From: Isotricha intestinalis
Lineage: Eukaryota > Ciliophora > Litostomatea > Vestibuliferida > Isotrichidae
DNA: 44,335 nt
Direction: 5' to 3'
Assembly (NCBI GenBank): GCA_023807065.1
Contig: JAJJLU010000443.1
Coordinates: 1 to 44,335 of the forward strand
The notes beneath the pieces are model-generated. The model was not told the origin of the DNA. It made no database searches and saw only the letters and a list, made by a program, of their open reading frames with translations. Positions 7,802-17,941 of the stretch are shown piece by piece. Each line of letters begins with the position of its first letter. Within the stretch, counting starts at the first letter, position 1. A program made the position numbers and the translations under genes.

Positions 7802-9151
7802 ATGGAATTTAATTTTAATTGTGAAGAAGCCTTAGATTGTGATGAAAATGGATTTGCAATATTAGAAGGTTCATATAAAAATAGAATAGTTCCAGGATTT
7901 ACATTATATGTAAATGAAATAATAGACCAAATGGGATTAGCATCTTCTCAGAGTCAAAAATTATCAACAATAATAACAACATCTCAAAAGTTTTTTACTT
8001 CAAATGATAGAATAGTAATTAAAGCTTCTAAAAATCAAGTTTTAGGTTTTTTAAAAGTTGGAACTCAAAAATTATATGTCAGAGATAAATATTACAATTA
8101 TCATAATGTTGCACCTTTATGTGTTATTGATTTTTATGTTTATGAGTCTTGTCAAAGAAAAGGAATTGGAAGAGAATTATTTGAATATATGGTAAATTTT
8201 GAAAGAAAAGTTCCTGAAGAAATGGCTTATCAAAGACCAACAACACCTTTATTAAATTTTTTACAAAAAAATTATAATTTGTATAATTATGTTCTTCAAA
8301 ATAATAATTATATTGTTTTTGATGAATTCTTCAATTACATTGATAATAATTTAGCTACTGATAATAGTACTACAAGAGCTATTAGAGCTTTTTCTGGGAG
8401 ACCTAGTCCAAATAATTATAATAATAATAATTTTGATAATAATAATTATCAACAAAATGACATTAATGTTAATAGAAGTCAAAATATTAGAACAAATACA
8501 CCTAATTTAATAAATGCTGGACAAAGATTAATTTATAATAATTCATTTGATAATAAAGTAGTTGATAAAGAAGTTTATCAAAATCCATATTTTGGTTTTC
8601 AACAATATTATATGAAAGGAAATAATGATCCTCAATCATATGATACAATATATTCAAAAAGGAAAATAAATTTAATAAATGATTACTTAACAGCAAATCA
8701 TAGAAGTCAAAATGAATATATTAAAGAAGAATATGGAAAAAAAGAGAATTCAATAGCAAATTCAAATGGAAGATTAAATCAATTAATGAATAAAATATCA
8801 GATATTTCTCCTTCAACAAGATACGACTACGATCAATTATATAATAAAAGAAATCAATTTGCCACAGTATTTGATGATAAAAAAATTGTTGAAAATAATT
8901 ATTATTCTCAAAGAATGAATAATGCAAATTATAATAAAGGAACAATAAATCAAAATGAATATAAAAATAGTACTTATCATATTATTGATGGTAAAAGGTC
9001 TCCTTTAAATTTACAACATTATTCTCCTTTTAGTAGATTTGGTAAAGTTTATACTAATATTCTTCCTACTACTTCTTCTAATTATGGAAGTTATTATAAT
9101 AATCAAGATTTAAAATTAAATGAACAATTACCTAATAAACTTTATTATTAA
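7802..9151 (+). CDS. ATAT1: Alpha-tubulin N-acetyltransferase (MEC-17/ATAT1)
   Basis: A 449-residue protein. Residues 1-177 are the MEC-17-type GNAT domain, which acetylates Lys-40 of alpha-tubulin inside the microtubule lumen, mainly in cilia. Landmarks: GFLKVGTQKLYV (82-93), the core strand APLCVIDFYV (104-113), the acetyl-CoA loop QRKGIG (118-123), then RPTTPLLNFL (145-154), NYNL (157-160) and a final FDEFF. This order and spacing match human ATAT1. C107 and D110 align with the human active-site Cys-120 and Asp-123. In my alignment from memory, the catalytic Asp-157 of the human DRPS motif is a Gln here (Q144 in YQRPTT). Residues 178-449 are Asn/Tyr-rich and disordered, as in other ATAT1 tails. 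It diverges from the Asn-rich gene. Confidence 0.93.
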   Translation: MEFNFNCEEALDCDENGFAILEGSYKNRIVPGFTLYVNEIIDQMGLASSQSQKLSTIITTSQKFFTSNDRIVIKASKNQVLGFLKVGTQKLYVRDKYYNYHNVAPLCVIDFYVYESCQRKGIGRELFEYMVNFERKVPEEMAYQRPTTPLLNFLQKNYNLYNYVLQNNNYIVFDEFFNYIDNNLATDNSTTRAIRAFSGRPSPNNYNNNNFDNNNYQQNDINVNRSQNIRTNTPNLINAGQRLIYNNSFDNKVVDKEVYQNPYFGFQQYYMKGNNDPQSYDTIYSKRKINLINDYLTANHRSQNEYIKEEYGKKENSIANSNGRLNQLMNKISDISPSTRYDYDQLYNKRNQFATVFDDKKIVENNYYSQRMNNANYNKGTINQNEYKNSTYHIIDGKRSPLNLQHYSPFSRFGKVYTNILPTTSSNYGSYYNNQDLKLNEQLPNKLYY

Positions 9152-9266
9152 GTTTAGATATATATTTTAAAAAAATAAAAAAAATATTTTTTTCCTTTTT
9201 TTATTTTTTCATTTTGATTTTATTTATATATTTTTTTATTATGAAAATAATAATTTTTTCTTTAAA

Positions 9267-9857
9267 ATGGGATTAACTATGTGTATAAAGGAAAATGTTA
9301 AAATAAAAAATGAAATAATAAACCCAGATTTTATAGAACAAATTCCAAATGAGAAAAATAAAGAAAATGAAAATAATAATAATAATATATATATGAATAA
9401 TAATAATAAAGAATTAGTAACTTCAGGAACAAAAAACATTGAAATTGATAAAAAAGAAGAAAAAAATGAAAAAGAAAGTGATATTATGTCAGTTAATAGT
9501 ATTATTCCAGAACAAAAATTACATTCAAGAAATAATAATGAAATAATGTTTATTGGTGATTTAGAACAATTTGAAAATGAAAAAATAATTACTTCCTTTG
9601 CAACTTTAACAAGATTAAAATTAAATTTCTATGAAAATAAAGCTCAATTTATTTCAATGAGAAAACCAATTTCATCTTTAAATTTAAATAAAATGTTAAA
9701 TGCTGATTTAATGAAAAATAATGATAATAAAATATTACTTTGCATTACTTTATTAGAAAATGATGAAAAAAAAATCTATCATACAAAAACAAAAGAATTA
9801 TTATTTAAATGGTTATGTGTTTTAAATTATTTTATACCTTTAAGTCAAATGGATTGA
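9267..9857 (+). CDS. PH-like domain protein with N-terminal acylation signal
   Basis: A 196-residue protein. It starts MGLTMC, suggesting Gly-2 myristoylation and Cys-6 palmitoylation. Residues 10-85 are Asn/Glu/Lys-rich and disordered. From about residue 88, IGDLEQFENEK is followed by strands (TLTRLKLNFYENKAQFISM, ILLCITLLENDEKKIYHT) and a closing amphipathic helix with a Trp (ELLFKWLCVLNYFI). That is the strand pattern and C-terminal helix of a pleckstrin-homology fold. It probably acts at a membrane; no ligand can be read. Its stop codon is TGA, one of the direct signs that TGA is not reassigned here. The PH assignment rests on pattern, not on close similarity. Confidence 0.7.
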   Translation: MGLTMCIKENVKIKNEIINPDFIEQIPNEKNKENENNNNNIYMNNNNKELVTSGTKNIEIDKKEEKNEKESDIMSVNSIIPEQKLHSRNNNEIMFIGDLEQFENEKIITSFATLTRLKLNFYENKAQFISMRKPISSLNLNKMLNADLMKNNDNKILLCITLLENDEKKIYHTKTKELLFKWLCVLNYFIPLSQMD

Positions 9858-10000
9858 GAAAAAAATAAAAAAACAAAAGTAAAAAAAAATGTATAATATT
9901 ATCATTTATAATTAACATTAATTTTCCATAAAAAATATTTTTCAAAAAAAATTTTTTTAAAAAAATAAAAATAAATTTTTCCTTAATAAAAATATTTTAA

Positions 10001-11365
10001 ATGGAAACAGGAATAATTCCAAAATTAATATTACATTTTGATATAAATAAAACATTAATGTTAGGAGATAAAATTCAAAATCAATCTTTAGAATCAAGTC
10101 TTTTAGCTTTAATATGTGAATTACCTTTAGGAAAAATAGATGAAAAAAATAATGAATGGATAAGAACAGAAAATAATTTAAACTATAATAATCCAAAAGA
10201 AGATTTAATTTCTTATGCTGATTTTTTAAAAAAAAAATATCCCAAAAAAAATGAAAAAGAAATCCCTGATGTAAAATCAAGACTTAAAATTAATCATGAT
10301 ATTAAATTAATTATTAGACAATTAACTAATGAATTTGTTGATAAAAAATCACCAGGAGAATATTTTTATAATCATATAAAAGAAATGTTAGAAAAATTAA
10401 AAGTTCCAGAGAATATAATAAATGATATTAATAATGAAAAATACAATTTTTTTTTTAAAGAATTATATAGTAATGGTTATTTTTTTACTTTTAAATCTTT
10501 TTTTAATTCAATAATAAAATTAAAAGAAAGAAGAAGAGACTTTTCTATTATTTTTAGAACTTTTGGAGGTGATATTGATTATATTGTTAAAGAATTTAAT
10601 TTATTTTGTAAAGGACTTCATCCTTTAAATAATCAAAAATATTTTTTTGATGGCACAAATAATTCAAAAAATTATTTATTAAGTGAATCTCAATTTGGAA
10701 TTATTTATAGATATTCTAAAGATATAAAAGATATTTTTTTAGTATTAGGAACTAATAAAAGAATAACACCAAAACCAAATAATCTTTATGAAGCTTATAA
10801 TGATGATATTAAAAATAATGATGTTATTATTATTGAAGGAGGTTTAAATATATATAATTTTATTATGGAAAAAATATATTCAGAAAATATTAATTCTTTT
10901 GCATTTAACGATGAATATCAAATTTGGATTGAACATGATGAATTAAAAGAATATTCAAAACCTTTATTTATTAATCCTTATAATAGGAAAATTCATCAAA
11001 TTTTTTTTGATGATAATATTAAATATGCAAAAAAATCAATTGTTGATTGTAGAAATATTATTACTGGTGAAAGTATTCCTGATAATTTAATTAAAGATAA
11101 ATATATTATTAAAAGTAATGTTGGAGCTCTTTTAGATGATTATTATTTTTTTGATAAAATATATGATGCTGAAAGAAAAAGAAAAAAAGATTTTGATAAT
11201 AAAATAAATAATATTTCAGAAAAGAAAAATAGACTCAATAAAATTTTAAATGAATCATTAAATGCTTATACTGAAACTTTTGTAAATAATGATAATATTT
11301 CTTTTACTGATTTTATTAGTAATTTCATATATGCAAATAAGTTATTTATTGATGAAGGAAAGTAA
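10001..11365 (+). CDS. HAD-like protein with altered motif I
   Basis: A 454-residue protein whose N-terminus reads LILHFDINKT (residues 9-18), like HAD motif I (hhhhDxDxT) but with Asn-16 at the second acidic position. Residues around 181-190 (FSIIFRTFGGD) resemble motif II (a strand ending in Thr or Ser). FFDDNIKYAKKSIVD in the last third (about 330-345) resembles motif IV (strand plus two Asp). In HAD phosphatases the second Asp of motif I is the general acid/base, so loss of it argues against an ordinary phosphatase. HAD members with other chemistry, or non-catalytic ones, are possible. A Lys-rich helix near 400 and a C-terminal helical region follow. No membrane segment. The superfamily call is fairly good; function is unknown. 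Confidence 0.65.
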   Translation: METGIIPKLILHFDINKTLMLGDKIQNQSLESSLLALICELPLGKIDEKNNEWIRTENNLNYNNPKEDLISYADFLKKKYPKKNEKEIPDVKSRLKINHDIKLIIRQLTNEFVDKKSPGEYFYNHIKEMLEKLKVPENIINDINNEKYNFFFKELYSNGYFFTFKSFFNSIIKLKERRRDFSIIFRTFGGDIDYIVKEFNLFCKGLHPLNNQKYFFDGTNNSKNYLLSESQFGIIYRYSKDIKDIFLVLGTNKRITPKPNNLYEAYNDDIKNNDVIIIEGGLNIYNFIMEKIYSENINSFAFNDEYQIWIEHDELKEYSKPLFINPYNRKIHQIFFDDNIKYAKKSIVDCRNIITGESIPDNLIKDKYIIKSNVGALLDDYYFFDKIYDAERKRKKDFDNKINNISEKKNRLNKILNESLNAYTETFVNNDNISFTDFISNFIYANKLFIDEGK

Positions 11366-11507
11366 AAATAATTTTATATTATTTAATTTATAATTTTTTT
11401 TATTTTAAAACTTATATTTAAATAATATCAAACAAAATTTTTTTTATTTTGATTTTTTATAGAAAAAATAAATGAATTATTTACTTAAAATACAATATTA
11501 TTACAGA

Positions 11508-12260
11508 TTATAAATAATTTAAACATGATTTAATTATATTTTCAGTTCTTGTTTTTATATTCTCTAATCTTTCTTTTAAAGTTAAATTAAAATCATTTTT
11601 TAAATCTTGTTTTATGATATTCAAAGAATTACTTGAAGATAAAGACACATTAACATCAGAATGTACTTTTTTAGGTATCTTAGGAATATATTTTAAATTT
11701 TTATTTAAATTTGCATTTAATTTAATTTCCGTTTTTAATAACCTATCTTTTTCTATTGTCAAGAAATTCTTATTTATATTACTTGAGGTATTTCTATATT
11801 TTTTTATAGTATTTGAATATTTAGATGGATTTATATTATATATTTTATAAGTGTTTATTGTATTAAAACTATTTTCATTACTATAATTTCTTGAAATTTT
11901 ATTAATAGGATTTTCATAAAAAGAATTTTTTTTCATGAAACTTCTTATGTCTTTTAAAGAATTATTTTGACTTAAATGATTAATCCTTAATTCATTTTTT
12001 TTTTTTGATTTTAATTTGTTTTCTAATAGTCTTATTTTTTCCTCTAATATAATAATTTTATCTTTTAATTCTTTTATAACTTCATCTTTATTGTTAAGAG
12101 AATGAATATTTTTTGGAGTTTTTGATATAATATTAGTTGATTTATATTTTAAATCAGGAGATTTTTCAATTGTCATTAATTTTGTTTTTGTTTTCAAAAA
12201 ATTTCCACTTGAATATAAATTAAAAATAGATTTAAAACTTTTATTCTTTGCAATTGACAT
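11508..12260 (-). CDS. Unknown short coiled-coil protein
   Basis: A 250-residue basic, Ser/Asn/Lys-rich protein without a recognised domain. Residues 58-92 form a clear coiled coil (KDEVIKELKDKIIILEEKIR then LLENKLKSKKK) with Leu/Ile at heptad positions. The rest is low-complexity and probably disordered, with many Asn-Thr-Ile and Ser repeats, and a final amphipathic helix ends in NIIKSCLNYL. It is transcribed on the minus strand, converging with the HAD-like gene. A cytoskeletal or basal-body scaffold would be a guess. Confidence 0.7.
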   Translation of the reverse strand: MSIAKNKSFKSIFNLYSSGNFLKTKTKLMTIEKSPDLKYKSTNIISKTPKNIHSLNNKDEVIKELKDKIIILEEKIRLLENKLKSKKKNELRINHLSQNNSLKDIRSFMKKNSFYENPINKISRNYSNENSFNTINTYKIYNINPSKYSNTIKKYRNTSSNINKNFLTIEKDRLLKTEIKLNANLNKNLKYIPKIPKKVHSDVNVSLSSSNSLNIIKQDLKNDFNLTLKERLENIKTRTENIIKSCLNYL

Positions 12261-12442
12261 TTAATATTAAAAATTAAAATATTTAAAAAATAAAAAAAAA
12301 TATTAAAAACCGAAAAAAATAAAAAATCCCACAATTTAAATTTATAACATCAAATAAAAATTTACAAAGAAAAGAAAAAATACCAATATTTTTAAACCAA
12401 TCATTTAGAATAATACTAAATACTAATTATTTGAACATATAA

Positions 12443-13172
12443 TTAATAAATAGAACACTTTGAACAAAAAGAACTTTTATTCGCAACTCTTTCATCAGAA
12501 TCTCCTTCATTTAAAACTCTTGTCATAATTAATAAACTTTTATTATTACAAACTAAACAAATTCTTTCATTAACAACATTTTCAACAGAAGTATTATTTA
12601 AAAAAGGAGGCATATCAAATTTAGGTTTAAAATTTTTTTTTTTACAATTTCTAATTTCATAACTTTTAAAATCATTTACACTATTATTATTATATCTCAA
12701 TATATATTCTTTATCTTGAATAGTAATTTTATGTTTTGCATTATTAAAAGAATTTATTCCCCAAATAATAATGTCTTCGACTTTTTGATTTGATTCTAAA
12801 ATTAATATTGTTTCAAAATTAAAAGTTTCTTCGCCAATTAAAATATAATAATGAAGTTTAATTTCAAATTTTTTTGGTTTTAAATTATCTATATTTTCAA
12901 GATCAATATTATTTTCTTCATCTTCTCCATATAATTCTCTATCTTCTTTCATTAAATCTTCATATTCTTTTGGATTTCCTCGTGTTTCTAATTGACTTAA
13001 TTTTAAACTTATTTTGCTTTTTTTCTTTTTTGATGAACCTATTTAATTTTATATTTAATTATTTTATTTATTTTTTACCATTGGAATATAAAGGAGTTGA
13101 ATATGTTTTTGATCTTGGAAACATTGAATTGTGTTCATTTTCTATTTTTCCATTTTCAATATTATTTTCCAT
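12443..13172 (-). CDS. Protein with C-terminal zinc-binding cysteines, two exons
   Basis: Spliced model on the minus strand: exon 1 13172-13079 (31 codons plus one base, MENNIENGK onward), intron 13078-13039 (40 nt, GTAAAA...AATAG), exon 2 13038-12443, together 229 residues. The first in-frame ATG of exon 2 alone (12952) would drop a coherent 60-residue N-terminus, and the split codon G-GT joins cleanly. The middle has a beta-rich segment (FEIKLHYYILIGEETFNF, then TILILESNQKVEDIIIWGI) that looks ubiquitin-like in strand-helix order, but I cannot confirm this. The end carries CLVC and CSKC pairs about 30 residues apart, a likely zinc ribbon or treble clef. Function is unknown. Confidence 0.75.
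13039..13078 (-). other. Intron (40 nt) of the zinc-binding gene
   Basis: On the minus strand it starts GTAAAA and ends AATAG. It interrupts a Gly codon after the first base (phase 1) and contains stops in the reading frame. Confidence 0.8.
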
Positions 13173-13416
13173 TTTATTTTTATAATTTTTTTTAAATTTT
13201 TTTATTTATTATCTTATCATTATTTTAATTAAAAAATAAGTATTTATAAATCATTAATAATTAAAATCTTAATTTACTTTTTAACTTTTTAATACTATTT
13301 CCATTAAATTTTCTTTTGTTCTAAATTAAATTCAATTTTTGTCATTCAATTAAATTAAAAATATAATTTATATTCAATATATAAAAATTCAATTAATATT
13401 ATTTAATTAAAAAAAA

Positions 13417-15732
13417 ATGAAAATATATATTTTATTTTTATTATTTCTTTTCCAATTATCTAAACAATTACAATCATCAAATAAAAAAAGTAAAAATAAT
13501 GTAACTGAATATTTTGCACCTGAGTTTTATAGATCTTTACTAAAGCAGGCAGATGTTGATAATGATAAAATAGAAAAATGTTTTTCTGATGAAGAAAAAT
13601 TTTCTAATGAAATTCTTAATATATTTCAATTTTCAGGAAAAAGAAATGGAGATATTGGTAATGAAAATTCATGTGAAAAATCTAAATTAATATATTTATT
13701 ATACATAAATGAAAGAATTAAAACTGTTGGTCCTAATGTAACAGAACATTCATATATAACATCATTTTTAAATTCAAAACAATATTATGTAGGAATTTGT
13801 ATAGATCCAAATTGCATAGAAGCAATTTTTCAATTAGTGACTGAAAAAACAGATTTTGTAAATCGCATAATCAATGAAACGGTATTTGAAAAATCCAAAA
13901 TTTTTTTAAAACCAAATTTTTACAAAAAATATCCATTTTTTCAATTTTATAATGATTCATATGTTGTTCAAAAATTAGAAATAAAATATTCTCATTATTA
14001 TAAAATAGTAAAAGTATATTTAATAATATGTGTACTTTTAATGATAATCTGTACTATGTTAAAAATGTTTTTTTTCTTTTCAAGTGATAATGAAGTAAAT
14101 AATGATATTAAAAAAATTAAATTTGATGAAGATGATAATGATGATGATTCTGATGATGAAAATTATTCACCTATTTTTCAGAAAATTGATAAAAATAATA
14201 ATTTGGTTTCACAAAATCATTTTATTATTAATTATTTAATAAGATTTTGTTCAATTTTTGATATTATATTTAATTTGAAACTTTTTCTTTATTTTAAAAG
14301 TTCTTATTTTAATGGTTCTGGTATTGAAATTATTGGATTTATTAGATTATTATGTGTTATTGGAATGATTTTTGGAAAAAATTTTTTACTTGCTGTTCGA
14401 GTTTTTCATCAAGCAGATATATATAATTCTCAAATATATAATAATATTTTTATCATTTTGATTAAATTAACCTTTTTTATTAACATCTCTTGGATTATTT
14501 TAGATGGAACTGTTTTTGGTTTCAAATTATTATCTTATATTAAAACTTCTAAACAAAAAAATGAAAATGATATAAAAATCCATTTTTGTCAATTTTTTAA
14601 ATTTATTTTATATTTTATTCCTAAAGTTTTTATTTTTCTCTTTTGCTATTTTTTTGAATATATTTTTTTGTCTAATGAAACTAATGATGTTACAGGTCTT
14701 GAGTATTATTTAACTTTAATGAGAGAAAAAGAATGTTATAATGATCCTATTATGATTTTTAATCCCTTTTTAAATTATTTTAGTGAAGAAGAAAAATGTT
14801 TTTCTTTTACTTATATTTTTATCAATGAATTTTATGTAATGATATTTATATTAATAATAGTTTTTATATCCTTAAAATTAAAGAATAAGTTTTTTGATAT
14901 TATATTTTCTGTTTTACTATTAATAAATTTATTCTGCATTCAAATTGTTAATTATTCACACGATGAAAATGAAATTGAAAATTCAGAAGATGAAAATACT
15001 AATCTAACAATAGATTTCTTTATAGGTCAAATTTATATAGAAAAACAAATTCATTTATTTTTAAGTATTTTTTTTTTCGGATTTTTGATTGGTAATATAT
15101 TTTTTCATTTTCATGATTCTGTTTCTCCTTATTCACTTACAGCTGACATTGATTATATGCCATTTTCTTTTACCAGAGAATTTATGAGCCGCATAAATGT
15201 TATTAAGATTAAATATAATATAATTTGGATTTGTATTTGTTCTTTTATTTTATTGTTGATTAGTTCTGTACCTTATTTTTTTAGAAATTATTTCGGACAT
15301 TCAAAAACATCATTAGGTGATTTACAAACATTTTTTTCCATAATAGAATATTTTCGATATTATGAAAAAATTGTTTTTGCCATTGCATTTAGTTTTTTAC
15401 TTGTTTTTTTAAAAATTATTTCTGAAAATTCATTTTTATCTCCTTTTATGCAATCAAACTTTTTAGTTAGTTTTGAAAAAATTAGAGTTTCATTTTTTTG
15501 TTCCATTGATATTTTTTTGGTTTATTGTTATGCATATTTTAAATTTAATTATCTTATTTCATATAATAATTTTATGTTTATTACTTTTGGATTATTGATG
15601 TTTATCTATGTTTTTTGTTCATTAATGTATATATTGTTTGAATTAATTTTCATTAAATTTGTAAAAGCAATCACAAATGAAGAAAAAATAAATGAAAATA
15701 AAAGTATCAATCCAAAATCAATTGAGTCTTAA
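13417..15732 (+). CDS. NRF-like / acyltransferase-3-type multi-pass membrane protein
   Basis: A 771-residue protein. Residues 1-18 form a hydrophobic signal peptide ending near LSKQ. An N-terminal extracellular or lumenal domain of about 170 residues carries several Cys (EKCF, ENSCEK, GICIDPNC), as in the NRF (nose resistant to fluoxetine) domain. A membrane segment at about 194-213 follows, then an acidic Asp/Asn loop. After that comes a block of ten or so hydrophobic helices from about 275 to the end. GIEIIGFIRLLCVIGMIFGK (about 304-323) sits where acyltransferase-3 proteins have their LDGLRxxAxxxVxxxH motif; the catalytic His is not obvious, so it may be degenerate. The likely role is acyl transfer or lipid transport in a membrane. 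The family is inferred from architecture and is not certain. Confidence 0.65.
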   Translation: MKIYILFLLFLFQLSKQLQSSNKKSKNNVTEYFAPEFYRSLLKQADVDNDKIEKCFSDEEKFSNEILNIFQFSGKRNGDIGNENSCEKSKLIYLLYINERIKTVGPNVTEHSYITSFLNSKQYYVGICIDPNCIEAIFQLVTEKTDFVNRIINETVFEKSKIFLKPNFYKKYPFFQFYNDSYVVQKLEIKYSHYYKIVKVYLIICVLLMIICTMLKMFFFFSSDNEVNNDIKKIKFDEDDNDDDSDDENYSPIFQKIDKNNNLVSQNHFIINYLIRFCSIFDIIFNLKLFLYFKSSYFNGSGIEIIGFIRLLCVIGMIFGKNFLLAVRVFHQADIYNSQIYNNIFIILIKLTFFINISWIILDGTVFGFKLLSYIKTSKQKNENDIKIHFCQFFKFILYFIPKVFIFLFCYFFEYIFLSNETNDVTGLEYYLTLMREKECYNDPIMIFNPFLNYFSEEEKCFSFTYIFINEFYVMIFILIIVFISLKLKNKFFDIIFSVLLLINLFCIQIVNYSHDENEIENSEDENTNLTIDFFIGQIYIEKQIHLFLSIFFFGFLIGNIFFHFHDSVSPYSLTADIDYMPFSFTREFMSRINVIKIKYNIIWICICSFILLLISSVPYFFRNYFGHSKTSLGDLQTFFSIIEYFRYYEKIVFAIAFSFLLVFLKIISENSFLSPFMQSNFLVSFEKIRVSFFCSIDIFLVYCYAYFKFNYLISYNNFMFITFGLLMFIYVFCSLMYILFELIFIKFVKAITNEEKINENKSINPKSIES

Positions 15733-15811
15733 AAACAAGAAATGATTAAAATATAATATTTAATTAAATATAATTTAAATGATTAAAATATATATTTAAA
15801 TATTTTAAAAA

Positions 15812-17448
15812 ATGCTTTTAACCTGTAGTGAGGTAAAAATAAAAAAATAAAATTTCATAAACATAGACATTAAATTTATATGATTTAGACTCAACTCAAA
15901 ACCTTTTAGAATTAGACCCTCTTTGTTCAACAAATATTCACAAAAATTATTCATCATTTGCATTATTCACAAATAATGGTAATCAAAATAATATAAAATA
16001 ATATATAAATTTTAGGTCTTGTAATTGCTTCTGGAGGTGATAATGGAGAAATTCAATTTTTTGATTTAAATATGAAATCTCTTCAAACTATAATAGATAA
16101 TGATACTTTAGGAAGTCCAATAACATCAATGTCTTTTACAAAAGATTCAATTAATTTAGCTTTTGCTTCAAAAAATGGATTTTTTAAAATTTATAATATT
16201 AAAATAGGAGAATTTACATTAAATAATAAATTAAATAATGATTATGTAATATCTATTCTTTTCAATAAAAATAATTCTAATTTAACAATAGTAACAAAAA
16301 ATGGAGATATAATAACTTATTCATCCCCAAGTTATCAAAATATTATTTTTAAACTTCAATTAGGAATTAAAGTTAATATTGCTAAATATTCTCCTTTATT
16401 AAATAATACTATTGGAATATCAACTGAAGATGGTTCTTGTAAAATAATTGATTTAGATAAAAAAGAAATAATTGCGAATTTCTATAATTATCATAATGGT
16501 TCTATGACTTGTATGGCTTTTTCACCTGTTAATAAAGTTTTTATTTCAACTTGTGGCTTAGATGGGAAAATTCATTTTTTTGATATTTCTAAAAAATCAT
16601 TAATTAAAACTATTAATACTAATTTACCTCTTACTTCCATCACATTTAATGATATTGGAATTGCTGTTATTTGCTCTGATGCTAATGGAAATTGTTTTTT
16701 ATATGATTTGAAAAATTCAAGAAATTCTGACAAACCTAAATTTAAATTAAAAGGTAATAAAGGGAAAATTAATTATATTGAATTAAAGAAAAAAAATAAA
16801 AAAAATGAAAATATAAAAGTTTCAAATCCGGAAAGTTCAAATAATAAAAATCCAAATATAAATGAAGATAATTTAAATGGTAATTTAAATAGTAATAATA
16901 TTAATGCAAATAATATGAATTCATTAAAAGAAATATCAACTAGTAAGATTCCATTGAATGAAATTTATGAAAATAAAAAACCAATTAAAAATATATCATT
17001 AAGGAATAAAATGAATTCAAATATCCAAAGTATAAATAATTCACTTCAAAATTCAATTCAATCATATAAAAATATAGATGAGCAAAAAGAAATAAAAAAA
17101 GTATTAGAAAATAAAATAACAAATATTTTAAATCAAAAAAAGCCTGAAATATATTTAAATAAAAATAATATAAATTTAAATGATAATAACATGAATCAAA
17201 ACCAAGAAATTGATCCAAATATACAAAATTTTATAAGAAATTGTGTTCAAGAAGAATCAAATAAATTAAAATTATTTATTCATGAAGAAATAAATATTCT
17301 TCATGTTGATTTAATTAAACAATTTGAAATTCAACAAAATCAAATGATGCAAACTATAAGAAATTTTTCTTTAATGAATAGTAAAATGGCAGTTGAAATA
17401 GAAAAATTAAAAAGAGAAAATGATAATTTAAAATCACAATATTTTTAA
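15812..17448 (+). CDS. NEDD1: NEDD1: gamma-tubulin complex targeting protein, three exons
   Basis: Spliced model: exon 1 15812-15832 (MLLTCSE), intron 15833-15866, exon 2 15867-15978, intron 15979-16015, exon 3 16016-17448, giving 521 residues. Splicing restores the first WD40 blades (LLTCSE joined to TLNLYDLD, and FALFTNNG joined to LVIASGGDNGEIQFFDL). The ATG at 16072 would cut them off. The WD40 propeller covers about residues 1-290; SPVNKVFISTCGLDGKI and LIKTINTNLPLTSITF line up with human NEDD1. The last 75 residues are a helical region (HEEINILHVDLIKQFEIQQN and a terminal EIEKLKRENDNLK) nearly colinear with the gamma-tubulin-binding C-terminus of NEDD1. NEDD1 brings the gamma-tubulin ring complex to centrosomes and basal bodies. 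The middle is Asn/Lys-rich and disordered. Assignment is strong from both ends. Confidence 0.92.
15833..15866 (+). other. NEDD1 intron 1 (34 nt)
   Basis: It starts GTAAAA and ends CATAG, phase 0. It is chosen over the alternative acceptor at 15888 because only this pair keeps the frame and completes a WD40 strand. Confidence 0.75.
15979..16015 (+). other. NEDD1 intron 2 (37 nt)
   Basis: It starts GTAATC and ends TTTTAG, and splits a Gly codon after its first base. Joining restores a WD40 blade across the junction. Confidence 0.85.
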
Positions 17449-17941
17449 TTAAATTATTATTTATTAAAATTTAATTTTCTTTATAATATATTTAAAATAT
17501 ATATTAAATTAAAAATTGTTATTTTTGTTATTTATGCTATAAATTTTACATTAAAAATTGTAATTTGATATCAATAAAAGAAATTTAAATCTGAAAATGA
17601 ATAATATTTTCATTTCATTCCCAACAAATTTTTTTTTGCCTAAATAAAAAATTCCACCACAAAAAACATTTTCTTCAACCACAAGCTTTGAATAATTAAT
17701 CCGTTGGTTCTAATTTATTTATTTTTTTTAATTATTTAATTCATAAAATTAATCAAAAGAAAGAATTAAGAGTTTTTACTAAATCATTATATAGTTTATC
17801 CTTATTAATCTATTTGTTCTTAATTTTAAGTAATTTTTTACTTAAACAAAAAGCAATATTTTTCAAGGAAAATGATATTTTGTTTTTAAAATTTAAAATA
17901 AAACAAAAAAAGTTTTTATAAAAAATCTATAAGGAAAAATA
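17449..17941. other. Intergenic gap with protein-like broken frames on the minus strand
   Basis: No intact gene. On the minus strand, 17809-17753 reads INKDKLYNDLVKTLNSFF then TGA. In another frame 17709-17551 has 52 open codons including YSKLVVEENVFCGG and FYLGKKKFVGNE. Both have more balanced composition than the flanks and could be remains of one decayed gene. Chance open frames of about 50 codons are expected in noncoding DNA this rich in A+T, so this is only a suggestion. Confidence 0.3.

Noticed and set aside
15825..15888. Alternative NEDD1 first intron ending at the AG at 15888
   Set aside because: It would need a donor inside TGTAGTG and gives a poorer first blade; the pair 15833-15866 keeps the frame and adds a typical WD40 strand.
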